Assembly (NCBI RefSeq): GCF_000425105.1
Contig: NZ_AULD01000006.1
Location: 372,001-436,000 of the forward strand
Source of the DNA: Agrococcus lahaulensis DSM 17612
GTDB taxonomy: Bacteria; Actinomycetota; Actinomycetes; Actinomycetales; Microbacteriaceae
Length of the DNA stretch: 64,000 bases
Direction: 5' to 3'
In this document: piece after piece, positions 59,473-64,000 of the stretch
How positions within the stretch are numbered: the stretch's first letter is position 1
Layout of the letters: every line of letters begins with the position of its first letter
The notes under the pieces: model-generated
Told to the model about the DNA's origin: nothing
Database searches by the model: none
Seen by the model: only the letters and a program-made list of their open reading frames with translations
Translations under genes and position numbers: made by a program

Positions 59473-62427
59473 TCAGGCGACCGGCGCGGCCGCCTCGGCG
59501 AGCACCCCCTCGGCCCACTCGAGCGCAGCCTCGGTCGCGGGCACGGGCCCGCCGGCATCGTGCCGCCCGTACTCGCCGACGCGCTCGGCGCCGCACGCCG
59601 CGAGCGCCTCGGCGACGAGCTCGCTGCCGCGCGAGTACGTCTTCGCGTAGCTGCGGTCGCCCATCCCGAAGGCCGCGAAGCGCACGCCGCGGAGATCGGG
59701 GCGCTCCTCGACGAGCGCGCGGAGGAACGGCCGGGCGCTCGTCGGCACCTCGCCGTCGCCGTACGTCGAGCAGACGAGCAGGTGGAGGCGGCTCGCATCG
59801 AGGTCGCCCGGCGCGGCGTCGGCGATGTCGACGACCTCGACCGCCGCCCGGCCCGCGAGGCCGCGCCGCAGCTCGTCGGCGACGAGCTCGGCGCCGCCCG
59901 ACTCGGTGCCGAACAGCACCGTCACCGGCAGCCCCGCCCCCTCGGTCGCGGTCTCGAGGCGCTCGACCTCCGGCAGCGGGATCGTCGCGTCGCGCGCAGC
60001 CTCGAGCAGCGCGGCGCGCGAGCGCAGCTTCGACCGCGAGCGCCCGGGCGCCGCGCCGAGCTGCTCGCGCACGTCGATGCGCCGCCAGCCCTCGAAGTCG
60101 GTCTCCCCCTCGACCGGCGGCAGCCCGTCGCGGCCCGCCCCGATGGCGCCGGCCTCGAGGTCGTCGGCGATGAGGCGCGCGAGCTCTCGCGCGTCGGTGC
60201 GCTGGTCGGGGATCGTGCCGCGCGGCCCGCGCCGCAGCCAGCCGGCGGTGTAGAGCCCCGGCTCGACCCGGCCGCTCGCGTGCGCGCCCGGTTCGACGAG
60301 GCACTCGTCGTCGGCGGCGAAGCCGACGGCCGTCACGATCGCGTCGGCCCCGAGCTCGACCTCGCCGTCGGCACCGCGGAAGACGGCCCGCTCGACCCGG
60401 CCGTCGCCCTCGATGCGCGCGGGCGAGAGCCCGAACCACCAGTGCACCTCGACGCGCGGCTGGGAGGAGGGCTCCGCGACCAGACCCCGCACCGCATCCG
60501 CCCGCGCGTCCTTGCCCGGCTCGATGCCCTCGAGCCCGGCGCCGTGCACGCGATGCGCAACGCCCGGCAGGCCCGCGAGCTCGCGCACCATGACCGGGTC
60601 GAAGCGCGCGGCGCTCGGGGCGCTGCGGCCGACGACGTGGATCGTGCGCACGGCACCGGCGAGCCGCTCGTGCGCCTCGTCGTCGACGTCGGTGCCGCCG
60701 AGTCCCTCGGCGTCGCGCGCGAGCAGGCGCACGACGTCCATCGCGACGTTGCCGTGGCCGACGACCACGACGCGCTCGCCGAGTGACGGCGCCTCGCCCT
60801 CGTCGGCGTGCGCGTTGAGCAGCCGCGTGATGCGGCCGGCGCCGTGGACGCCCTCGAGCGCGTCGCCCGGCACGTCGAGCGGCCGATCGGCGCGCATGCC
60901 GGTCGCGAGCACGACGGCGTCGTAGGCGCCTCGGAGCGCGTCGAGCGGCACGTCGACGCCGACGCGCACGTTGCCGCGGAACCGCACGCGCTCGTGCTGG
61001 AAGAGCCGGTCGAACTGCCGCGCGACCGACTTCGTGCCGGGGTGGTCGGCGGCGACGCCGGAGCGCACGAGCCCGTACGGCACCGGCAGCGCGTCGAGCA
61101 CCTCGAGCTCCGCCGCCGGGAAGCGGCGGCGGAGCGCCTGGGCGGTGAAGCAGCCTGCGGGGCCGGCGCCGACGATCGCGATGCGCGGCGCGGCCGGTGC
61201 GGCGGCTGCCGGCGCGGCGACGACCGTCGCGGGCTCGGCGACCGAGCGCCACCGCACGGGCAGGCTCGTCATGCCGCGGAAGACCCAGCCGGTGATCGTC
61301 GGGGGCGCCTCGGGCACGACGTCGAGCCCGCGCAGCCGCTCGAAGAGCATGGGCAGCGCGACATCGGCGACCTCCGAGCGCGCGACCCACGCGCCGAGGC
61401 ACACGTGCACGCCCTTCCCGAAGGCGAGGTGCGGCTTGACCTCGCGGCGCACGTCGAAGCGTGCGGCGTCCTCCCACACGCGCTCGTCGCGGTTGGCGGA
61501 GAGGATGCAGATGCCCAAGCGCGCGCCGGCGGGCAGCCGCACGCCGGCGAGCTCGGTGTCGCGCGTGACCTGCCGCGAGTAGAGGCCGATCGGCGCGACC
61601 CAGCGGATCGTCTCGTCGAACGCGGCGTTCCAGAGCGAGGGGTCGGCCTCGACCGCGCGCCGCTGCTCGGGGTGCGTCAGCAGCGCCCACGCGGCCACGC
61701 CGAGCGCGTCGCGCGGCTCGTTGAGCCCGCCGCCGATCGTCATCTTGACGTTGGCGCGGATGCGCTCGATCGGCATCTCGTAGTCGGGGATGCGCAGGAG
61801 CTGCGACAGGAGCGACTCGTTCGGGTTCGCCGCGTGCCACGGCAGCACCTCGTCGAGCGCCGCGTCGACCTCGTCGAACGAGCGCATCCCCTTCGCCCAC
61901 ACCTCGGGATCGTCGGCGTAGTTGCCCGTCGCGTCGATCAGCGTCTGCGACCAGCGCTGCAGGTCCTCCTGCCGGGCGTTGGGGAGGCCGATGATCTCGC
62001 GCAGGCTCTCGGCGGCGTAGGGGGCGGCGAAGTCCCAGATGAGGTCGGCGCCCGGCCCCTTCTCGACGAGCTCGTCGAGGTAGCGCTCGGCGTTCCGCTC
62101 GAACGACGAGCGCCACACGCGCTGCACGACCCCGGGTCGCAGCGCCGGCTGCCAGGCCTTGCGCTCGAGGTAGTGCTCGGGGTCGTCGCGCCGCAGCATC
62201 GAGTGGCCCATCGCGCGGATCTGCAGCGAGCCGCGCTCGTTCGCCGAGAACACCTCCTGGTCGAACTCCGTCTCGTGCACCGCCTCGTAGGAGGTGACGA
62301 GGTAGCGCCCGACCGCGGGCACCCAGTGCACGCCGCCCTCGGCGCGCAGGCGCTCGTAGATCGGGAACGGGTCGCGGTCCAGGTCGGGGATCGTCACCCA
62401 GTCGGCGACGGGAGCTTCGGTCGGCAT
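59473..62427 (-). CDS. Single-chain cytochrome P450 - FprA-type reductase - flavodoxin, 984 aa
   Basis: Three complete modules in one frame. Residues 1-395: P450 with ExxR (ETIR, 272-275), I-helix GGGLNEPRD (232-240) and heme loop FGKGVHVCLG with Cys343. After a Pro/Ala linker, residues 414-770: adrenodoxin-reductase/FprA-type fold with FAD loop VGAGPAG (419-425), NADPH loop VVVGHGNVAMDV (555-566) and GWLRRGPRGTIPDQ. Residues 834-980: flavodoxin with FMN loops FGTESGGAELVADEL, CSTYGDGEVPTSARPFL and FGMGDRSYAKTYSRG. The expected chain is NADPH to FAD to FMN to heme. ATG 62427 has AGGA 8 nt upstream. Substrate unknown; a LysR regulator is divergent. Confidence 0.94.
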   Translation of the reverse strand: MPTEAPVADWVTIPDLDRDPFPIYERLRAEGGVHWVPAVGRYLVTSYEAVHETEFDQEVFSANERGSLQIRAMGHSMLRRDDPEHYLERKAWQPALRPGVVQRVWRSSFERNAERYLDELVEKGPGADLIWDFAAPYAAESLREIIGLPNARQEDLQRWSQTLIDATGNYADDPEVWAKGMRSFDEVDAALDEVLPWHAANPNESLLSQLLRIPDYEMPIERIRANVKMTIGGGLNEPRDALGVAAWALLTHPEQRRAVEADPSLWNAAFDETIRWVAPIGLYSRQVTRDTELAGVRLPAGARLGICILSANRDERVWEDAARFDVRREVKPHLAFGKGVHVCLGAWVARSEVADVALPMLFERLRGLDVVPEAPPTITGWVFRGMTSLPVRWRSVAEPATVVAAPAAAAPAAPRIAIVGAGPAGCFTAQALRRRFPAAELEVLDALPVPYGLVRSGVAADHPGTKSVARQFDRLFQHERVRFRGNVRVGVDVPLDALRGAYDAVVLATGMRADRPLDVPGDALEGVHGAGRITRLLNAHADEGEAPSLGERVVVVGHGNVAMDVVRLLARDAEGLGGTDVDDEAHERLAGAVRTIHVVGRSAPSAARFDPVMVRELAGLPGVAHRVHGAGLEGIEPGKDARADAVRGLVAEPSSQPRVEVHWWFGLSPARIEGDGRVERAVFRGADGEVELGADAIVTAVGFAADDECLVEPGAHASGRVEPGLYTAGWLRRGPRGTIPDQRTDARELARLIADDLEAGAIGAGRDGLPPVEGETDFEGWRRIDVREQLGAAPGRSRSKLRSRAALLEAARDATIPLPEVERLETATEGAGLPVTVLFGTESGGAELVADELRRGLAGRAAVEVVDIADAAPGDLDASRLHLLVCSTYGDGEVPTSARPFLRALVEERPDLRGVRFAAFGMGDRSYAKTYSRGSELVAEALAACGAERVGEYGRHDAGGPVPATEAALEWAEGVLAEAAAPVA

Positions 62428-62461
62428 GGAGCACATCCTCGTGATCGGTCCTGCCTCGATC

Positions 62462-62493
62462 ATCCGCCACCGACTACGTTGGCGAAAGCGGAT
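62462..62493. promoter_or_regulatory. Candidate LysR-type binding site in the P450/LysR intergenic region
   Basis: Two nested inverted repeats: ATCCGC/GCGGAT (62462-62467, 62488-62493) and CGCCA-N10-TGGCG (62465-62484). Position between the divergent regulator and P450 gene fits a recognition-plus-activation site. Confidence 0.5.
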
Positions 62494-62526
62494 CAATCGC
62501 ACGTTCTACCTCGGAGGAGCCGACGA

Positions 62527-63450
62527 ATGGATGCCCTCGACGCGCCAGCGTTCACGCTCCGGCAGCTCTCCTACCTCGTGTGCGCGGCCGACGAGGGGAC
62601 GATCGCGGCCGCCGCGGCTCGGCTGCACGTGTCGCCGTCGGCGATCTCGGAGGCGATCAGCGAGCTCGAGCGCGAGCTCGGCTCGCAGCTGGCGGTGCGC
62701 CGGCGGGCACGGGGCCTGACGCTCACGAGCACGGGGGCGGATGTCGTGGCTCGCGCGCGCGGGCTGCTCGCGACCTCCCGCGAGCTCGAGACCTCGCTGC
62801 GCGGCGCCCCCGGCGAGCTCGTCGGGCCGATCACGATCGGCTGCTACCCCACGCTCGCGCCGACGATCCTCCCGCCGCTCCTGGCCGGCTTCGGCCGAGC
62901 GCACCCGCGTGTCGAGCTCGACATCGTCGAGGCGACGCACGACCGGCTCGAGGGCCGGCTCGAATCGGGTCGCATCGACGTCGCCTTCGTCTACGACACG
63001 CTCGTGCCGGGCGAGCCGCGCCGCGCGAAGCTCTTCGAGCTGCCGGCGCACGTCGTCGTGGCGGGCGACGACCCGCTCGCGGCGGGCGGCTCGGTGCGCC
63101 TCGCCGAGCTCGCCGAGCGCGACCTCATCCTGCTCGACGCGCCGCCCTCGAGCGAGCACACCCTCTCGCTCTTCGCCGCCGCGGGCGTCACGCCGCGCGT
63201 GCGCCATCGGGTGCAGAGCTCCGAGGCCGTGCGCGCACTCGTGGGCCGCGGCCTCGGCTACGGCATCCTCGTGCAGCGGCCCGCGAACCCCGCGAGCTAC
63301 GAGGGCTACCCTGTCGCCATGCTCGAGATCGCGCCGCGCGTGCCGCCCGTCGGCATCGACGTGATCTGGCCCGCGTCGCCCGAGCCGACCGCCCGCACGC
63401 GCGCCCTCATCGACTTCGCGCGCTCGCTCCCCTGGCCGGGCCGGCGGTGA
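62527..63450 (+). CDS. LysR-family transcriptional regulator, 307 aa
   Basis: N-terminal HTH (FTLRQLSYLVCAADEGTIAAAAARLHVSPSAISEAI), then the two-lobed co-inducer domain (GPITIGCYPTLAPTILPPLL ... RVRHRVQSSEAVRALVGRGLGYGIL). CTCGGAGGAG ribosome site. Divergent from the P450 gene with 99 bases between, so it is the likely activator of it. Overlaps the next gene by 4 bases. Confidence 0.93.
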   Translation: MDALDAPAFTLRQLSYLVCAADEGTIAAAAARLHVSPSAISEAISELERELGSQLAVRRRARGLTLTSTGADVVARARGLLATSRELETSLRGAPGELVGPITIGCYPTLAPTILPPLLAGFGRAHPRVELDIVEATHDRLEGRLESGRIDVAFVYDTLVPGEPRRAKLFELPAHVVVAGDDPLAAGGSVRLAELAERDLILLDAPPSSEHTLSLFAAAGVTPRVRHRVQSSEAVRALVGRGLGYGILVQRPANPASYEGYPVAMLEIAPRVPPVGIDVIWPASPEPTARTRALIDFARSLPWPGRR

Positions 63451-63848
63451 CCGCGCTCGTCTGGGGCATCAAGGCGTCGCTCCTCGACTACGTGCGCGGC
63501 CGCGGCGCCGGCACCGTCGAGGCCGGCGACGGGGCGACGGCCGAGGGCGACGCCTTCCGCTTCCCCGGCGGCGACGACGGCGCGTTCCTCGGGTCCGTGA
63601 CGCTCACCGCGCACAGCGGCATGCTGCGCCTCGTCATCGCCGAGCCGGCGATCGTCCGGTCGCCGGACCGCTGGCGGCTCGAGATCGCCGACCCCCACGA
63701 GCCCGGCGCGCGCCTGGCCTTCGCGACCATCGCGGCGTTCGACGGCGAGCGCGCCACGGGCACCGCGCTCACGCAGGACGGCGCCGACCTCTTCTTCGGG
63801 CCCTACGAGCCGGGCACGCCGCTCGACGACCCGCGCGTCGAGCCCTGA
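63447..63848 (+). CDS. HtaA-like domain protein, cytosolic, 133 aa
   Basis: Begins VTALVWGIKASLLDYVRGRGAG; the W-x-I-K-x-S-x-x-x-Y-V pattern and GTVEAGDGATAEGDAFRFP are typical of HtaA domains (Pfam HtaA), known from heme uptake in corynebacteria. No signal peptide is present, so it is intracellular. GTG start in the LysR stop (GTGA). A role with heme or the P450 next door is inference. Confidence 0.68.
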   Translation: MTALVWGIKASLLDYVRGRGAGTVEAGDGATAEGDAFRFPGGDDGAFLGSVTLTAHSGMLRLVIAEPAIVRSPDRWRLEIADPHEPGARLAFATIAAFDGERATGTALTQDGADLFFGPYEPGTPLDDPRVEP

Positions 63849-63867
63849 TCCATCGCGGCGCGGACGC

Positions 63868-63900
63868 GGAACGGCCCCGCCACGAGAGCGGGGCCGTTCC
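63868..63900. terminator. Strong hairpin terminator
   Basis: Perfect 13-bp arms GGAACGGCCCCGC (63868-63880) and GCGGGGCCGTTCC (63888-63900) with a 7-base loop, between convergent genes. Confidence 0.8.
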
Positions 63901-63912
63901 GGTCTGGTCGGG

Positions 63913-64000
63913 TCAGCGGTCGACGGCCGCCTCGCGGTCGACCTCGGAGAGCGCGACGAACTCGTCGCCCTTCTTCCAGCCGGCCCACTTGCCCGACTTC
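63913..64000 (-). CDS. C-terminal end of an unidentified protein (cut by the window)
   Basis: Last 28 residues are visible, ending WKKGDEFVALSEVDREAAVDR-stop at 63913. Lys/Trp/Gly-rich (GKWAGWKKGDEF) then acidic. Too short to identify. Confidence 0.55.
   Translation of the reverse strand, partial: KSGKWAGWKKGDEFVALSEVDREAAVDR

Noticed and set aside
59108-62470. 1120-codon minus frame overlapping the P450 fusion
   Set aside because: Low-complexity Arg/Ala frame out of phase with the P450, reductase and flavodoxin motifs.

Overview
The window is one contiguous stretch of a very GC-rich actinobacterial chromosome. Strong G/C in third codon positions, frequent GTG starts, many genes with no ribosome binding site but a TANNNT hexamer about 6 nt before the start codon, and the recurring GGATGCG/CGCATCC word point to Microbacteriaceae, possibly near Agrococcus. 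That placement is inference from style; no marker gene was compared. Nearly all the long open frames opposite real genes are shadows of the base composition.

Layout. 1-6.2 kb: a truncated SNF2-type helicase, SRPBCC, Hsp20, GNAT, the RNA ligase-like phosphodiesterase ThpR and a saccharopine-dehydrogenase-like enzyme. 6.3-10.2 kb: a catabolic-looking operon (APC permease, universal stress protein, class III aminotransferase, Lrp/AsnC regulator) divergent from the dehydrogenase. 10.5-13.7 kb: a metal P-type ATPase, its CxxC chaperone and a Crp/Fnr regulator. 13.9-17.2 kb: an SDR enzyme, then an ABC-F ATPase whose 3' end is duplicated around one nuclease-like cargo gene. 17.3-22.4 kb: a broken AraC regulator, ArfB, a DksA-type zinc finger, a CNNM/CorC protein with a leader ORF, and a formate/nitrite-type channel.

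22.8-25.8 kb is a lower-GC island with a four-gene operon in which every junction is a 4-bp overlap: Dam-type methylase, ParB-like protein, unknown 236-aa protein, small membrane protein. 26.1-29.4 kb returns to core-like DNA (UvrA-like ATPase, CinA-type protein). 29.5-34.9 kb is a second lower-GC island downstream of ychF. It holds two related DUF4062/TIR-like proteins, an XRE-ImmA/IrrE regulator, an unknown partner and a GNAT. The last codons of ychF recur at 30.91 kb and, more degenerately, at 29.47 kb, as if cargo had been added stepwise at the gene's 3' end.

35-48.7 kb is housekeeping: YoaK, hydrophilic stress-type proteins sharing a promoter motif, acylphosphatase, PRC-barrel, leucine/valine-type dehydrogenase, and the tightly overlapped chain leuC-leuD-murA-plsC-gpsA-ddl-DUF488. 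48.8-56.7 kb: CorA, malate dehydrogenase, a nested palindrome beside a Vsr/DUF559-type nuclease gene, tRNA-Glu(CTC), a lipid kinase, MBL hydrolase, and a MerR-controlled dithiol flavoprotein between two TauE/SafE transporters. 56.8-59.5 kb: a RimK-type ATP-grasp ligase (with an RCK-C-like tail) divergent from a RimB-like retropepsin and an AstE-like M14 peptidase. 59.5-63.9 kb: a 984-aa single-chain enzyme fusing cytochrome P450, an adrenodoxin-reductase/FprA-type reductase and a flavodoxin, divergent from a LysR regulator and an HtaA-like protein.

The strongest candidates for something undescribed are the P450-FprA-flavodoxin fusion, the copies of gene 3' ends flanking integrase-less cargo at two loci, and the Dam-ParB-236aa-membrane operon.
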